Shown here: piece by piece, positions 52,060 through 61,274 of the stretch | How the letters are laid out: every line of letters starts with the position of its first letter | Numbering within the stretch: position 1 is the stretch's first letter | From: Stenotrophomonas hibiscicola ATCC 19867 | GTDB taxonomy: Bacteria > Pseudomonadota > Gammaproteobacteria > Xanthomonadales > Xanthomonadaceae | Length of the DNA stretch: 64,000 nucleotides | Assembly (NCBI RefSeq): GCF_000382065.1 | Contig: NZ_KB907501.1 | Span: 347,452-411,451, forward strand | Reading direction: 5' to 3' | Translations under genes and position numbers: made by a program | Notes under the pieces: generated by a model | What the model was told of the DNA's origin: nothing | The model's database searches: none | Seen by the model: only the letters and a program-made list of their open reading frames with translations

Positions 52060-52925
52060 GTGCCGGGCACGATGACGCGGGCTGGTCCTGGTGGCCGGCC
52101 CCGGCCAAGCTGAACCTGTTCCTGCACATCACCGGCCGCCGCGCCGACGGCTACCACGAGCTGCAGACCGTGTTCCGCCTGCTGGACTGGGGCGATCGCA
52201 TTGGCCTGCGCCTGCGTGAAGACGGCCAGGTGCGCCGTGAGGGCGAGGGCCTGGCCGGCGTGGCCGAGGCTGATGACCTGGCGGTGCGTGCCGCGCGCCT
52301 GCTCCAGGAAGCGGCAAAGGTCGAGCAAGGTGCAGACATCATCATCGAAAAGCACGTTCCCGCCGGGGGTGGGTTTGGCGGGGGGTCGTCCGACGCGGCC
52401 ACGGCGCTGGTGGTGCTGAACCGGCTGTGGCGGGCGGGTCTGGATGAAGAGGCTTTGGCGGCGCTGGGCCTGCGCCTGGGCGCAGATGTGCCGGTATTCG
52501 TGCGCGGGCGCAACGCCTGGGCCGAAGGCGTGGGCGAGCGCCTGCAGCCGATCACTCTGGCCCCGGCCTGGTACGTGCTGGTCGAACCGGGCGTTCATGT
52601 TCCTACGCCAGCACTGTTTGCAGACCCGGATTTGACGCGCGACAGCCCAGTGGCGAAAATAGAGGACTTCGCTTCCGGGACCCTGGTCGGGAACGCGTTC
52701 GAACCGGTGCTGCGCCGCCGTGAGCCTGCCGTCGAGGCAGCGTTCGCCGCGTTGAGCGACATCGGCACGGCGCGGCTGACCGGTTCGGGAAGTGGTTGTT
52801 TCGTCGAGTTCGCATCGCAGTCTGCCGCAGAGCAGGGACGGTCGAAGTTGCCGAAGGAGTTGCGGGCAAGGGTGGCAGCGGGCGTAGCGCGTTCGCCACT
52901 GCTGGATGCACTCGAGCAACACTGA
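52056..52925 (+). CDS. ispE: 4-diphosphocytidyl-2-C-methyl-D-erythritol kinase
   Basis: 289 aa GHMP kinase of the MEP isoprenoid pathway, phosphorylating CDP-ME at the 2-hydroxyl. Start at ATG 52056 overlapping the lolB stop. N-terminal [27 protein letters not shown] and the ATP-binding glycine-rich [14 protein letters not shown] (102-115); the C-terminal GHMP motif [16 protein letters not shown]. Followed 11 bp later by tRNA-Gln. Confidence 0.96.
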   Translation: MSAGHDDAGWSWWPAPAKLNLFLHITGRRADGYHELQTVFRLLDWGDRIGLRLREDGQVRREGEGLAGVAEADDLAVRAARLLQEAAKVEQGADIIIEKHVPAGGGFGGGSSDAATALVVLNRLWRAGLDEEALAALGLRLGADVPVFVRGRNAWAEGVGERLQPITLAPAWYVLVEPGVHVPTPALFADPDLTRDSPVAKIEDFASGTLVGNAFEPVLRRREPAVEAAFAALSDIGTARLTGSGSGCFVEFASQSAAEQGRSKLPKELRARVAAGVARSPLLDALEQH

Positions 52926-52936
52926 TTTATCACTGC

Positions 52937-53013
52937 AGGGGCGTCGCCAAGAGGCCCAAGGCACCAGGTTTTGATCCTGGCATTCGTAGGTTCGAATCCT
53001 ACCGCCCCTGCCA
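52937..53013 (+). tRNA. tRNA-Gln (anticodon TTG)
   Basis: 77 nt including encoded CCA. Acceptor AGGGGCG (52937-52943) pairs with CGCCCCT (53003-53009); anticodon stem CCAGG/CCTGG around loop TTTTGAT (52969-52975), anticodon TTG at 52971-52973; T-loop TTCGAAT. Lies between ispE and prs, a common gammaproteobacterial position. Confidence 0.96.
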
Positions 53014-53153
53014 ATAGCGGCTGTGTCCGCGCCTTCCAGCGCATCGCCCGCGCGGGACGTGGAAACAACCGCGGTGTTGTCAGCAGCAAGGGTCCATCGG
53101 GGTCCTTGCCGACTCCCGATCCCCGCCACTCGTCCCCGCCCGAGACAATCATG

Positions 53154-54113
53154 ATGCAAGAGTCCCCGAACCTGCTGGTCTTTTCCGGCAACGCCAACAA
53201 ACGTCTGGCGCAGAACATCTGCAAGGAACTGGGGGTTCGCCCGGGCAAGGCGCTGGTCTCGCACTTCTCCGATGGCGAAGTGCAGGTGGAGATCGAAGAG
53301 AACGTCCGCAAGCAGGACGTGTTCGTGATCCAGCCGACCTGCGCGCCGAGCGCGGAAAACCTGATGGAGCTGCTGGTGCTGATCGACGCGCTCAAGCGCG
53401 CATCGGTGGCCAGTGTCACCGCCGTGGTGCCGTATTTCGGCTACTCGCGCCAGGATCGCCGCATGCGCTCCTCGCGCGTGCCGATCACCGCCAAGCTTGC
53501 GGCCAAGATGTTCAGCACCGCGGGCGCTGATCGCGTGCTGACCGTCGACCTGCACGCCGACCAGATCCAGGGCTTCTTCGATATTCCGGTGGACAACGTG
53601 TACGCGTCCCCGCTGCTGCTGGCCGACATCTGGCGCGCCTACGGCACCGAGAACCTGATCGTCGTCTCGCCGGACGTGGGCGGCGTGGTCCGCGCCCGTG
53701 CGGTGGCCAAGCGCCTGGATGACGCCGACCTGGCGATCATCGACAAGCGCCGCCCGCGCGCCAACGTCTCCACCGTGATGAACATCATCGGTGACGTCGA
53801 AGGCAAGACCTGCGTGATGGTCGATGACATCGTCGATACCGCCGGCACCCTGTGCGCCGCTGCTGCTGCCCTGAAGGCGCGCGGTGCGCTCAAGGTCGCC
53901 GCCTACTGCACCCACGCGGTGCTGTCGGGCCCGGCGGTGGACAACATCACCAATTCCCAGCTCGACGAGCTGGTGGTGACCGACACCATCCCGCTGAAGG
54001 ACGCGGCGCGGGTGTGCAGCAAGATCCGCCAGCTGAGCGTGGCGGAAATGCTGGCTGAAACGATGCGCCGCATCGCGTTCGGTGAGTCGGTCAGCTCGCT
54101 GTACGTCGACTGA
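53154..54113 (+). CDS. prs: Ribose-phosphate pyrophosphokinase
   Basis: 319 aa from the second of two adjacent ATGs (53154, [16 protein letters not shown]). Makes PRPP from ribose-5-phosphate and ATP for nucleotide, histidine and tryptophan synthesis. Motifs: [42 protein letters not shown], the flexible-loop region [17 protein letters not shown] and the PRPP loop [13 protein letters not shown]. No strong Shine-Dalgarno is visible. A hairpin with GCAAGG/CCTTGC arms (about 53086-53109) lies in its leader. Confidence 0.97.
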   Translation: MQESPNLLVFSGNANKRLAQNICKELGVRPGKALVSHFSDGEVQVEIEENVRKQDVFVIQPTCAPSAENLMELLVLIDALKRASVASVTAVVPYFGYSRQDRRMRSSRVPITAKLAAKMFSTAGADRVLTVDLHADQIQGFFDIPVDNVYASPLLLADIWRAYGTENLIVVSPDVGGVVRARAVAKRLDDADLAIIDKRRPRANVSTVMNIIGDVEGKTCVMVDDIVDTAGTLCAAAAALKARGALKVAAYCTHAVLSGPAVDNITNSQLDELVVTDTIPLKDAARVCSKIRQLSVAEMLAETMRRIAFGESVSSLYVD

Positions 54114-54119
54114 GTTTTC

Positions 54120-54143
54120 GCCCCTGCCGGCAACGGCGGGGGC
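54120..54143 (+). terminator. Stem-loop after prs
   Basis: GCCCCTGCCG/CGGCGGGGGC is a 10-bp stem (one G-U) with a GCAA tetraloop, 6 bp after the prs stop. There is no T run, so it may protect the 3' end or weakly terminate ahead of rplY. Confidence 0.55.
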
Positions 54144-54222
54144 ATACCCCGGGTGCTTCTGGTCGCGGAAGCATCTTCAACCGCCACGCCGCAGGGCGCG
54201 GCAACAACCTGAGTAGTCGAAA

Positions 54223-54840
54223 ATGTCGAAGACCCATGAAATCAAGGTCACCAAGCGTGAACTGCAGCGTAAGGGTGCGAGCCGCCGCCTGCGTCACGCC
54301 GGTGTGATCCCGGCCATCGTGTACGGCGGCAACGCCGAGCCGGTCGCCATCAGCCTGGACCACAACGAAATCTGGCTGGCCCAGCAGAACGAGTGGTTCT
54401 ATGCCTCGATCCTGGACCTGAACCTGGATGGCCAGGTGCAGAAGGTCCTGCTGCGTGACATGCAGCGCCACCCGTACAAGCAGCTGATCATGCACCTGGA
54501 CTTCCAGCGCGTGAACGAGAACGAAGCCCTGACCGCTTCGGTCCCGCTGCACTTCGTCAACGAAGACACCTCGCCGGCCGGCAAGGCTGCCGACGTCGTG
54601 GTCACCCACGAACTGAAGGAAGTGACCATCACCTGCCTGCCGAAGGACCTGCCGGAGTCGATCGAAGTCGACCTGGGCGAGCTGAAGGCCGGTGACGTGG
54701 TGTACCTGTCCGACATCAAGCTGCCGAAGGGCGTGGAAATCCCGGCCCTGGCGCTGGGCAAGGACCACGACGACGCCATCGTCACCGCCAAGGCCGGCAA
54801 GGCCGACGCGGCCGACGAAGAAGCGGCTGCCGCCGAGTAA
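54223..54840 (+). CDS. rplY: 50S ribosomal protein L25 (CTC/TL5 long form)
   Basis: 205 aa. N-terminal L25 beta-barrel (EIKVTKRELQRKGASRRLRHAGVIPAIVYGG) that binds 5S rRNA, followed by the TL5/CTC C-terminal domain present in general-stress-protein-type L25 and absent from the 94-aa E. coli version. The tail is acidic and alanine-rich (KADAADEEAAAAE). Encoded between prs and pth in the standard order. Confidence 0.97.
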   Translation: MSKTHEIKVTKRELQRKGASRRLRHAGVIPAIVYGGNAEPVAISLDHNEIWLAQQNEWFYASILDLNLDGQVQKVLLRDMQRHPYKQLIMHLDFQRVNENEALTASVPLHFVNEDTSPAGKAADVVVTHELKEVTITCLPKDLPESIEVDLGELKAGDVVYLSDIKLPKGVEIPALALGKDHDDAIVTAKAGKADAADEEAAAAE

Positions 54841-54846
54841 TACCGC

Positions 54847-54876
54847 TACGGTGCCTGCCTGCGGGCAGGCACCGTA
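54847..54876 (+). terminator. Stem-loop between rplY and pth
   Basis: TACGGTGCCTGCC (54847-54859) pairs perfectly over 13 bp with GGCAGGCACCGTA (54864-54876), loop TGCG. No T run. It ends just before the pth ribosome site AAGGAA (54880-54885), so a weak terminator or 3'-end protection is likely. Confidence 0.65.
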
Positions 54877-54888
54877 CTGGAAGGAACC

Positions 54889-55467
54889 ATGGCAGGACTG
54901 CGACTGATCGTCGGTCTGGGCAACCCCGGATCGGAACACGCCCGGACCCGGCACAATGCCGGGTTTCATTTCGTTGAGGCCCTGGCGGAGAAAGCCGGTG
55001 CGCGATGGAATGTGGACAGCAAGCTGTTCGGTGAGACCGCCAAGGTCGAGATCGCCGGGCAGACGGTGTGGCTCCTCAAGCCCGCCACCTTCATGAACCT
55101 CAGCGGCAAGTCGGTCACCGCCGCGCAGCGGTTCTGGAAGATCGAGCCGGAGGAAACCCTGCTGGCCCACGACGAACTGGACCTGCCGCCCGGCGCGGCA
55201 CGGCTGAAGTTCGACGGTGGCCACGGCGGTCAGAACGGCCTGCGCGACACCATCCGCCTGCTCGGCCATGGCAAGTTCCATCGCCTGCGCGTGGGCATTG
55301 GCCACCCCGGCCACAAGGACCGCGTGGTGGGTTGGGTGCTCGGCCGCCCGTCGAAGGACGATGACGTGCTGATCGCGCGCGCCATCGACGATGCGATCGA
55401 CGTGCTGCCGCTGGCGGTGCAGGGCGATTTCAACGAAGCGATGAAGCGCCTGCACACCCCGAAATAA
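54889..55467 (+). CDS. pth: Peptidyl-tRNA hydrolase
   Basis: 192 aa. Releases tRNA from drop-off peptidyl-tRNAs in the cytosol. Start MAGLRLIVGLGNPGSEHARTRHNAGFHFV with catalytic H22 and N12; LLKPATFMNLSGKSV and LLAHDELDLPPGAARLKFDGGHGGQNGLRDTI complete the substrate groove. AAGGAA lies 3-8 nt before the ATG. Confidence 0.97.
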   Translation: MAGLRLIVGLGNPGSEHARTRHNAGFHFVEALAEKAGARWNVDSKLFGETAKVEIAGQTVWLLKPATFMNLSGKSVTAAQRFWKIEPEETLLAHDELDLPPGAARLKFDGGHGGQNGLRDTIRLLGHGKFHRLRVGIGHPGHKDRVVGWVLGRPSKDDDVLIARAIDDAIDVLPLAVQGDFNEAMKRLHTPK

Positions 55468-55470
55468 CCG

Positions 55471-55540
55471 GTAGGTACCGACCGTTGGTCGGTACGGAGT
55501 CAACCAGGTCGGTAGGTACCGACCGTTGGTCGGTACGGAG
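55471..55540 (+). repeat. Two identical direct copies of a 29-bp GTAG hairpin unit
   Basis: GTAGGTACCGACCGTTGGTC with GGTACGGAG starts at 55471 and again, identically, at 55512 (41-bp period). Each forms a GGTACCGACC/GGTCGGTACG-type hairpin. Unlike the other SMAG clusters, the two are in direct, not inverted, orientation. They lie in the pth-ychF gap. Confidence 0.85.
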
Positions 55541-55608
55541 AATGATTGGAAAAGCAGCGCCCACGTCGCTGTTTCCCCAATCACTTTCACCCCAGAGAGC
55601 TGTCACCC

Positions 55609-56700
55609 ATGGGTATCAAATGCGGCATCGTCGGCCTGCCCAACGTCGGCAAGTCGACCCTGTTCAATGCGCTGACCAAGGCGGGCATCGCCGCGGCGAA
55701 CTTCCCGTTCTGCACCATCGAGCCGAACGTCGGCATCGTGCCGGTGCCGGACCCGCGCCTGAACGAGCTGGCGGGCATCATCAACCCGCAGAAGGTCATC
55801 CCGACCGCGGTCGAGTTCGTCGACATCGCCGGCCTGGTCGCCGGTGCGGCCAGCGGTGAAGGCCTGGGCAACAAGTTCCTGGCGCACATCCGCGAAGTCG
55901 ATGCCATCACCCACGTGGTGCGCTGCTTCGAGCACGGTGACATCGTGCACGTCGCCGGCAAGGTCGACCCGATCTCGGACATCGAAACCATCGATACCGA
56001 GCTGGCGCTGGCCGACCTGGACAGCGTCGAGAAGGCACTGAACCGTGCCGAGCGCGCGGCCAAGGGCGGCGACAAGGATGCAGCGGCGCGCAAGCCGGTG
56101 CTGGCCAAGCTGCAGGCGGCACTGTCGGAGGGCAAGGCCGGCCGTTCGGCCGGCCTGGATGATGAAGAAAAGGCGCTGGTACGCGACCTGTTCCTGCTGA
56201 CCCTGAAGCCGGTGATGTACATCGCCAACGTGCTGGAAGACGGCTTCGAGAACAACCCGCACCTGGAAGCCGTGCGCGCGCATGCCGCCGCAGAAGGCGC
56301 GCAGGTGGTGCCGGTGTCGGCCGCGATCGAAGAAGAGCTGTCCCAGCTCGACGACGAGGACCGCGATACCTTCCTGGCCGACCTGGGCCTGAGCGAGCCG
56401 GGCCTGAACCGCGTGATCAACGCGGCCTACAGCCTGCTCGGCCTTCAGACCTACTTCACCGCAGGCGTGAAGGAAGTCCGCGCGTGGACGGTGCGCAAGG
56501 GTGCCACCGCCCCGCAGGCTGCCGCGGTCATCCACACAGACTTCGAGAAGGGCTTCATCCGCGCCGAAACCATCGCGTATGACGACTTCATCAAGTACAA
56601 GGGCGAAGCCGGCGCCAAGGAAGCCGGTCGCCTGCGCCTGGAAGGCAAGGAATACCGCGTGCAGGAAGGCGACATCCTGCACTTCCGCTTCAACGTCTGA
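55609..56700 (+). CDS. ychF: Redox-regulated ATPase YchF (Obg-family GTPase fold)
   Basis: 363 aa from ATG 55609 ([10 protein letters not shown]); 21 codons upstream in frame overlap the GTAG repeats and are rejected. G1 motif GLPNVGKST (9-17), switch/G3 DIAGLV and a C-terminal TGS-like domain ([70 protein letters not shown]). YchF preferentially hydrolyses ATP and associates with ribosomes. Last gene of the hemA-divergent cluster, followed by a terminator. Confidence 0.97.
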   Translation: MGIKCGIVGLPNVGKSTLFNALTKAGIAAANFPFCTIEPNVGIVPVPDPRLNELAGIINPQKVIPTAVEFVDIAGLVAGAASGEGLGNKFLAHIREVDAITHVVRCFEHGDIVHVAGKVDPISDIETIDTELALADLDSVEKALNRAERAAKGGDKDAAARKPVLAKLQAALSEGKAGRSAGLDDEEKALVRDLFLLTLKPVMYIANVLEDGFENNPHLEAVRAHAAAEGAQVVPVSAAIEEELSQLDDEDRDTFLADLGLSEPGLNRVINAAYSLLGLQTYFTAGVKEVRAWTVRKGATAPQAAAVIHTDFEKGFIRAETIAYDDFIKYKGEAGAKEAGRLRLEGKEYRVQEGDILHFRFNV

Positions 56701-56725
56701 TCCAGCGGCATCGGATCGATCCCGG

Positions 56726-56748
56726 ACGCCCCGCCTCGTGCGGGGCGT
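56726..56748 (+). terminator. ychF intrinsic terminator
   Basis: ACGCCCCGC (56726-56734) pairs over 9 bp with GCGGGGCGT (56740-56748), loop CTCGT, followed by TCGCGTTT. 25 bp after the ychF stop. Confidence 0.75.
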
Positions 56749-56763
56749 TCGCGTTTCTGAATA

Positions 56764-56868
56764 TGGATAAAAAATCACCACGCTGCGAAACGCTTGCGGC
56801 GTGATGTTCGCCGGCACTTGTCCACAGCAAACTCCCATCGCTTTCCACGCCGCATGTGGAAAACCGGC
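56764..56868 (+). repeat. Tandem ~100-bp repeat, copy 1
   Basis: Begins TGGATAAAAAATCACCACGC. Contains the DnaA-box-like TTGTCCACA at 56818-56826 and ends with the hairpin TTTCCACGCCGCATGTGGAAA. Separated from copy 2 by a 90-bp spacer that holds a SMAG dimer. Confidence 0.7.
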
Positions 56869-56876
56869 GAAGCCGA

Positions 56877-56938
56877 TGTAGAGCCGAGCCCATGCTCGGC
56901 TGATGCCAGCCGGAGCCGAGCGTGGGCTCGGCTCTACA
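56877..56938. repeat. SMAG-like hairpin dimer between tandem repeats
   Basis: TGTAGAGCCGAGCCCATGCT and a mirrored unit ending GGCTCTACA (56938). Inserted between copies 1 and 2 of the ~100-bp repeat, so it probably arrived later. Confidence 0.8.
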
Positions 56939-56958
56939 AGGGGCTCGCCCGCGCGACC

Positions 56959-57059
56959 TGGACAGATTTTCACCACGCTTCGAAACGCCTGCGCTGCAAT
57001 GCTCGCACCCACTTGTCCACACCAAGTTCCCATCGCTTTCCACGCGTGGTGTGGAAAAC
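56959..57059 (+). repeat. Tandem ~100-bp repeat, copy 2
   Basis: Begins TGGACAGATTTTCACCACGC. TTGTCCACA at 57013-57021, then CAAGTTCCCATCGCTTTCCA and the hairpin end TTTCCACGCGTGGTGTGGAA. 11 bp separates it from copy 3. Confidence 0.7.
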
Positions 57060-57070
57060 AACGGGAGGCG

Positions 57071-57172
57071 TGGATAAAAAATAACCACGCCCGGAAATGC
57101 CTGCATCGCAACGCTCGAACCCACTTGTCCACATCAAGTTCCCATCACTCTCCACGCATTGTGTGGAAAACC
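57071..57172 (+). repeat. Tandem ~100-bp repeat, copy 3
   Basis: Begins TGGATAAAAAATAACCACGC. TTGTCCACA at 57125-57133, then CAAGTTCCCATCACTCTCCA, ending GTGTGGAAAACC. Together the three copies occupy 56764-57172; the 56701-57314 gap contains nothing else except SMAG units and two terminators. Confidence 0.7.
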
Positions 57173-57187
57173 CCGGTGGCCCGCTCT

Positions 57188-57249
57188 GATAGCCGCCCAC
57201 CTTGGTGGGCGCGCGGCGAGACAGTGCCCGCCAAGGTGGGCATCTACCA
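57188..57249. repeat. SMAG-like hairpin dimer
   Basis: GATAGCCGCCCACCTTGGTG at 57188 (the GTAG end altered to GATAG) and the mirrored unit CCCGCCAAGGTGGGCATCTAC. Located just downstream of the TonB-receptor terminator. Confidence 0.7.
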
Positions 57250-57260
57250 GAGCGCAAATG

Positions 57261-57287
57261 ACAAGGCCCGCCAATGGCGGGCCTTGT
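57261..57287 (-). terminator. Terminator of the TonB-receptor gene
   Basis: ACAAGGCCCGCC (57261-57272) and GGCGGGCCTTGT (57276-57287) form a perfect 12-bp stem with an ATT/AAT loop. It lies 28 bp beyond the receptor stop on the minus strand. Confidence 0.75.
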
Positions 57288-57314
57288 CGTCCACGTCCTG
57301 CAAGGCCGCGCGCC

Positions 57315-60053
57315 TTACAGCGCGGTGCCGCCAAACTTGTGGGTGTACTGCAGGTTGATGGTGCGGCCGACGCTGTCGAACCAGGACACGTCGTAGTACG
57401 GGTACGCGGTATACGTGGTGTCCTTCGGCGGCATCTTGTTGAACACATTGACCACCGACAGCGACAGGCGCGAGTGGTCGTCGAAGCGGTACTGCACCGA
57501 GGCGTTGTAGCGGTAGGTCGCCTTCACGTACGGGCTGTCACCGCTGTCCCAGTCGAACGACTGGTCGTAGCTGTCCGAAGTTGGCAGCTTGCCCAGGCGC
57601 GAGCCATAGACCGTCGCCGACCACGCGTCCTTCTCCCAGGTCGCGCTCAGGCTGGTCTTGGTACGCGGGATGTCGAATCCGCTGTTGACCGCGAACTGGT
57701 CCAGGGTCGGGTCACCGGGGTAGCGCTGGAAATCGTGCTTCTTCACCCAGGTGTGGGTGCCGTTGAGGATGAAATCGCCGATGCCGGTCTGCATGCGGTA
57801 GCGCAGGCCGACGTCGATACCGGAGGTCGATTCGCGGGCGACGTTGATCGGAGCGACGCGCACGCCGTATAGGCGGCCATCACCGGTGCGGGTGATGCGG
57901 TCGAGCGCGTCCACGCAGGTCGGCGAGTTGATGTCGGCAGTACCCAGGCGGCAGTTGGCTTCGTTGGCCAGGAGCGTGCGAACGTCCATGTCCTGCACCT
58001 GCTTGCGCATGTCGATGTCAAACCAGTCCACGGACAGGTCCAGGCCGATCGCCGGCGACCAGACGAAGCCTGCACTCCAAGAGGTGCTGGTTTCCGGGTC
58101 GAGCTGGCGGTTGCCGGTGCGGCTGCGGATCAGGTTGCGCTCGTAGTCGGAACAGTCGCTAGCGCCATCGGCGCGGCAGCTGTACAGGTCTTCGGCGGTG
58201 GTCTCGTCGTTGCCCGGTCCGGCGAACACGTAGTGCAGGTCCGGCGCGCGGAACGCGGTGCCATACGAACCGCGCACCAGCAGCGTGTCGATCGGGCGCC
58301 ATTCCAGACCGCCGCTCCAGGTCGCCTTGCCGATGGTGTGGCCGGAATAGCGGTACTGGTCGTAGCGGCCGGCCACGCTCAGGTTGACCGTCTCGTGCAG
58401 CGGCATGCGCAGCTCGGCGGCGGTCGCCCAGCGGTTGCGCGAGCCCTGGCCGTCCGAATCCTTCCAGCTGTAGTAGTAGTACTGGGTGGCCAGCGGATCG
58501 GGATTCAGCGCATAGGCCTGCTGGCCCACTTCCACGGTCGCGGCGAACCCGGCATCACCGCCCGGCAGGCCGAACAGCGCGGAATTGGTCAGCGTGAATG
58601 CAGCCGTCTCGGTGCGCGACTTCGGCGAATAGGTAGTGCGTGCGGCAATCGAATCGTACTCGGCGCGGGTCAGCGGCCGGTACAGCCGCGACGGGTCCGC
58701 GTTGTAGATCGGGAAACCGTCGTCGTCCACGCCCAGCTGCGGGCCCAGGAACAGGTCATTGGCCTTGGCGGCGATGATCTGCGCCCAGCTGATCCGCGAC
58801 TGGTACTGTGAATGGCTCAGCGCCGCTTCGTAGTCCCAGTTGCCGGCCAGATTGCCCTTGAAGCCGGTGGTCACGCTGAAGGTCTTCTGCGTGCTGCGGA
58901 CCATCGCATTGCGCAGGCCCCCCATTTCCTCGGGTGAGAACTGGCGCTGCCAGAACTCGATCTCGCCGGTGGCCTGGTTGTTGAAGTAGCCCGACTCATC
59001 GCCATTGGCGTCCATGCGGCCCCACTTGGTGACGTCGCGCATCAGCGACATCGTGTGGTAGCCCAGCTGCACATCGGCGAACCATTGCTGGCCGTTGTCG
59101 AAGTCGTAGCTCAGCGAGGCGTAGCCATTGGCGCCGCGGCGCTTGCTGAGGATGGTGCCGTAGCCGATCGAGCTGTCGCTGCCGCAGTAGTACCCGTAGC
59201 GCGGGCGGTAGGCGCGGTAGGTGCTGCCCTGGTTCTGCCCGGCCAGCGCTTCGCAGGTGGCCGCGCCCGGATCCAGGTAGTCGTCGTTGTAGTCCGTACG
59301 CAGGTAAGCGCGGCGGGCGATGCGCGAGCCCTCGGTGGGGCCGTCCTGGGTCGAATCCTGGATGTCGCGCTCATAGGCCCACAGCGGGGTCTGCGACTGC
59401 AGCTCGACGCTGTACACGGCGTTGAAGTTGCCGCGGCTGAAGCCGCTGGCCAGGCTCATGTCGAACGACTCGCCACCGCCTTCGCTGGTGGTGCCCATGC
59501 GCATGTCGATCGTGGTGCCGTCGGCCTTCTTCTTCAGGATGAAGTTGACCACGCCGGCGATCGCGTCCGAGCCGTAGATGGCCGAGGCGCTGCCGGTCAG
59601 CACTTCGATGCGCTCGATCATCCCCAGCGGGATGTTGGAGACATCGGTGAAGTTGCTGCGGCCCTTGAACGGCATCGGGAAGTCGGCGATGCGGCGGCCA
59701 TTGACCAGCACCAGCGTGTGGTTCGGGCCCAGGCCGCGCAGGTCTACCTGCTGGGCGCCCGGCGAGAAGTCGGCGCCGCTGGAAGACTGCTGGCTCTGGG
59801 TCTCACCGCCGTTCTGGGTCATTGCACGCAGCACGTCCGGCACGCTGGTGAAGCCGCTGGAGCGGATCTGTTCGGCGTTGATCACCGTGATCGGGGCGGG
59901 GCCTTCCACCTGGGCGCGCGGAATGCGCGAGCCGGTGACCTGCACCGCGTCCAGTTGTTGCACCGAAGAGGAAGCCGGTGCCTGGGCCGCCGCGGAAGCA
60001 GCCACGCCCATCAACGCCAGCTGGATCGACCACGCCATCGCCTGTCTACGCAT
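57315..60053 (-). CDS. TonB-dependent outer-membrane receptor
   Basis: 912 aa from ATG 60053 (MRRQAMAWSIQLALMGVAAS), which gives an ideal signal peptide cleaved after AAAQ; a longer start (MKKALNARAR at 60149) has only a poorly spaced Shine-Dalgarno. TonB box-like LDAVQVTGSRIPRAQ, plug domain (PAPITVINAEQIRSSGFTSVPDVLRAMTQN, then VDLRGLGPNHTLVLVNGRRI and ASAIYGSDAIAGVVNFILKK), and a 22-strand barrel ending in an aromatic C-terminus (INLQYTHKFGGTAL). Plug and barrel resemble the large xanthomonad receptors for peptides or sugars. No sigma or anti-sigma domain. Divergent from the cyanophycinase-like gene. Confidence 0.93.
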   Translation of the reverse strand: MRRQAMAWSIQLALMGVAASAAAQAPASSSVQQLDAVQVTGSRIPRAQVEGPAPITVINAEQIRSSGFTSVPDVLRAMTQNGGETQSQQSSSGADFSPGAQQVDLRGLGPNHTLVLVNGRRIADFPMPFKGRSNFTDVSNIPLGMIERIEVLTGSASAIYGSDAIAGVVNFILKKKADGTTIDMRMGTTSEGGGESFDMSLASGFSRGNFNAVYSVELQSQTPLWAYERDIQDSTQDGPTEGSRIARRAYLRTDYNDDYLDPGAATCEALAGQNQGSTYRAYRPRYGYYCGSDSSIGYGTILSKRRGANGYASLSYDFDNGQQWFADVQLGYHTMSLMRDVTKWGRMDANGDESGYFNNQATGEIEFWQRQFSPEEMGGLRNAMVRSTQKTFSVTTGFKGNLAGNWDYEAALSHSQYQSRISWAQIIAAKANDLFLGPQLGVDDDGFPIYNADPSRLYRPLTRAEYDSIAARTTYSPKSRTETAAFTLTNSALFGLPGGDAGFAATVEVGQQAYALNPDPLATQYYYYSWKDSDGQGSRNRWATAAELRMPLHETVNLSVAGRYDQYRYSGHTIGKATWSGGLEWRPIDTLLVRGSYGTAFRAPDLHYVFAGPGNDETTAEDLYSCRADGASDCSDYERNLIRSRTGNRQLDPETSTSWSAGFVWSPAIGLDLSVDWFDIDMRKQVQDMDVRTLLANEANCRLGTADINSPTCVDALDRITRTGDGRLYGVRVAPINVARESTSGIDVGLRYRMQTGIGDFILNGTHTWVKKHDFQRYPGDPTLDQFAVNSGFDIPRTKTSLSATWEKDAWSATVYGSRLGKLPTSDSYDQSFDWDSGDSPYVKATYRYNASVQYRFDDHSRLSLSVVNVFNKMPPKDTTYTAYPYYDVSWFDSVGRTINLQYTHKFGGTAL

Positions 60054-60223
60054 GAGGAATTCTCGGAAATGAAGCCGGCCCGCAGAGGAGGGGCCCTGTC
60101 CCCCATTCAGATTTCCGGAACGGGCGCGCGCATTTAACGCCTTTTTCATGTCCTTGACTACTGGGTCCCTATCTGGCAAAGAGTGGAAACGCTTGCAAGT
60201 CGATTTTGTTCAGGGAGATCAAG

Positions 60224-61243
60224 ATGCGACGCCTCCATCGGACCGTGCGTGCCCCCTTCGCCCGGCTGGCGCTGCTGGTCTTGGCCGTGCCGTTGGTCGC
60301 CCTTGCGCAGGACCTGCAGGGCCCGGGCTTCGCCTACTACGAAGCCGGCGATCTCGACGCGCCCCGGCCCGGTCCGCGCGCACCGGCCATGATGCTGATG
60401 GGCGGTGGCGAATGGGTGCCGGAGGCCTTCCACTGGTGGCTGAAGCAGGCTGGCAATGGCCGGGTGCTGATCCTGCGCGCTTCTGGCAGTGATGAGCTGC
60501 AGGACCGCCTTTACCGCGAGATCGGCGGTACCACCGCAGTGCAGACGCTGGTCTTCGACAGCCGCCGCGGCGCCGACGATCCGGCCGTGCTGCGCGTGGT
60601 TGCCGCCGCCGATGCCATCTTCATTGCCGGTGGTGACCAGTCGCGCTACATCCGCTTCTGGAAGGGTACTGCGCTCAACCGCGCGCTGAACGCCCATGTG
60701 CGCGCCGGCAAGCCGATTGCCGGTACCAGCGCTGGGCTCGCCATCCTCGGTGGCTATGCATACGGCGCGATGGACGGCGGCAGCATCACCTCCGCCGGTG
60801 CGCTGGCCGACCCGATGGGCAGTGCGGTGACCATGGACAGTGGCTTCCTGCAGATGCCCTACCTGCAGCGCGTGGTCACCGACACCCACTTCGACAAGCG
60901 CGACCGGCTCGGTCGCCTGATCGTGTTCGTGGCGCGCGCCGCCCAGGACAGTGGCGACCCCGGCATCGTCGGCATCGGCGTCGACGAGGACACCGCTCTG
61001 TGCGTGGAGCCTGATGGCCAGGCGCAGGTCTACAGTGCTGACGGCGAGGGCAAGGTCTGGGTGGTCAGCCCCGGCCGCGATGCCGACCGCCTGGTCGAAG
61101 GTGAGCCGCTGCGCTTCCACGCGGTGCCGGTAACGGTGGTCGCCAGCGGCAGCCGCATGCGCCTGGATGACTTCCAGGCCGAGGCCGACTACCAGGCCGT
61201 GGCCGACGTCAGCGATGGCGAGATCGAACTCATCCGCCAGTGA
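60224..61243 (+). CDS. Secreted cyanophycinase-like peptidase (family S51)
   Basis: 339 aa from ATG 60224 with GGGAG 6 nt upstream; a TTG further upstream is unlikely. Signal peptide about 1-29 (LALLVLAVPLVALA). The S51 fold is shown by GGGEW near residues 60-64, FIAGGDQSRYIRFW (136-139 GGDQ) and the nucleophile elbow AGTSAGLAI with S169. Cyanophycinases cut the beta-Asp-Arg backbone of cyanophycin to beta-Asp-Arg dipeptides, and secreted ones feed on external polymer. The specificity is inferred from family and context, not proven. Next gene begins 138 bp downstream. Confidence 0.88.
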   Translation: MRRLHRTVRAPFARLALLVLAVPLVALAQDLQGPGFAYYEAGDLDAPRPGPRAPAMMLMGGGEWVPEAFHWWLKQAGNGRVLILRASGSDELQDRLYREIGGTTAVQTLVFDSRRGADDPAVLRVVAAADAIFIAGGDQSRYIRFWKGTALNRALNAHVRAGKPIAGTSAGLAILGGYAYGAMDGGSITSAGALADPMGSAVTMDSGFLQMPYLQRVVTDTHFDKRDRLGRLIVFVARAAQDSGDPGIVGIGVDEDTALCVEPDGQAQVYSADGEGKVWVVSPGRDADRLVEGEPLRFHAVPVTVVASGSRMRLDDFQAEADYQAVADVSDGEIELIRQ

Positions 61244-61274
61244 CCCGGCGATCCTGTGGCCACGCATGGGATGC

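Noticed and set aside
56764..57172. Chromosome replication origin
   Set aside because: Three imperfect DnaA-like 9-mers alone are not enough; dnaA, dnaN, gyrB and rpmH are not adjacent.
56690..57358. ORFs across the tandem ~100-bp repeats
   Set aside because: Similar peptides arise from repeated DNA; both strands and frames are open by chance, with no start signals.
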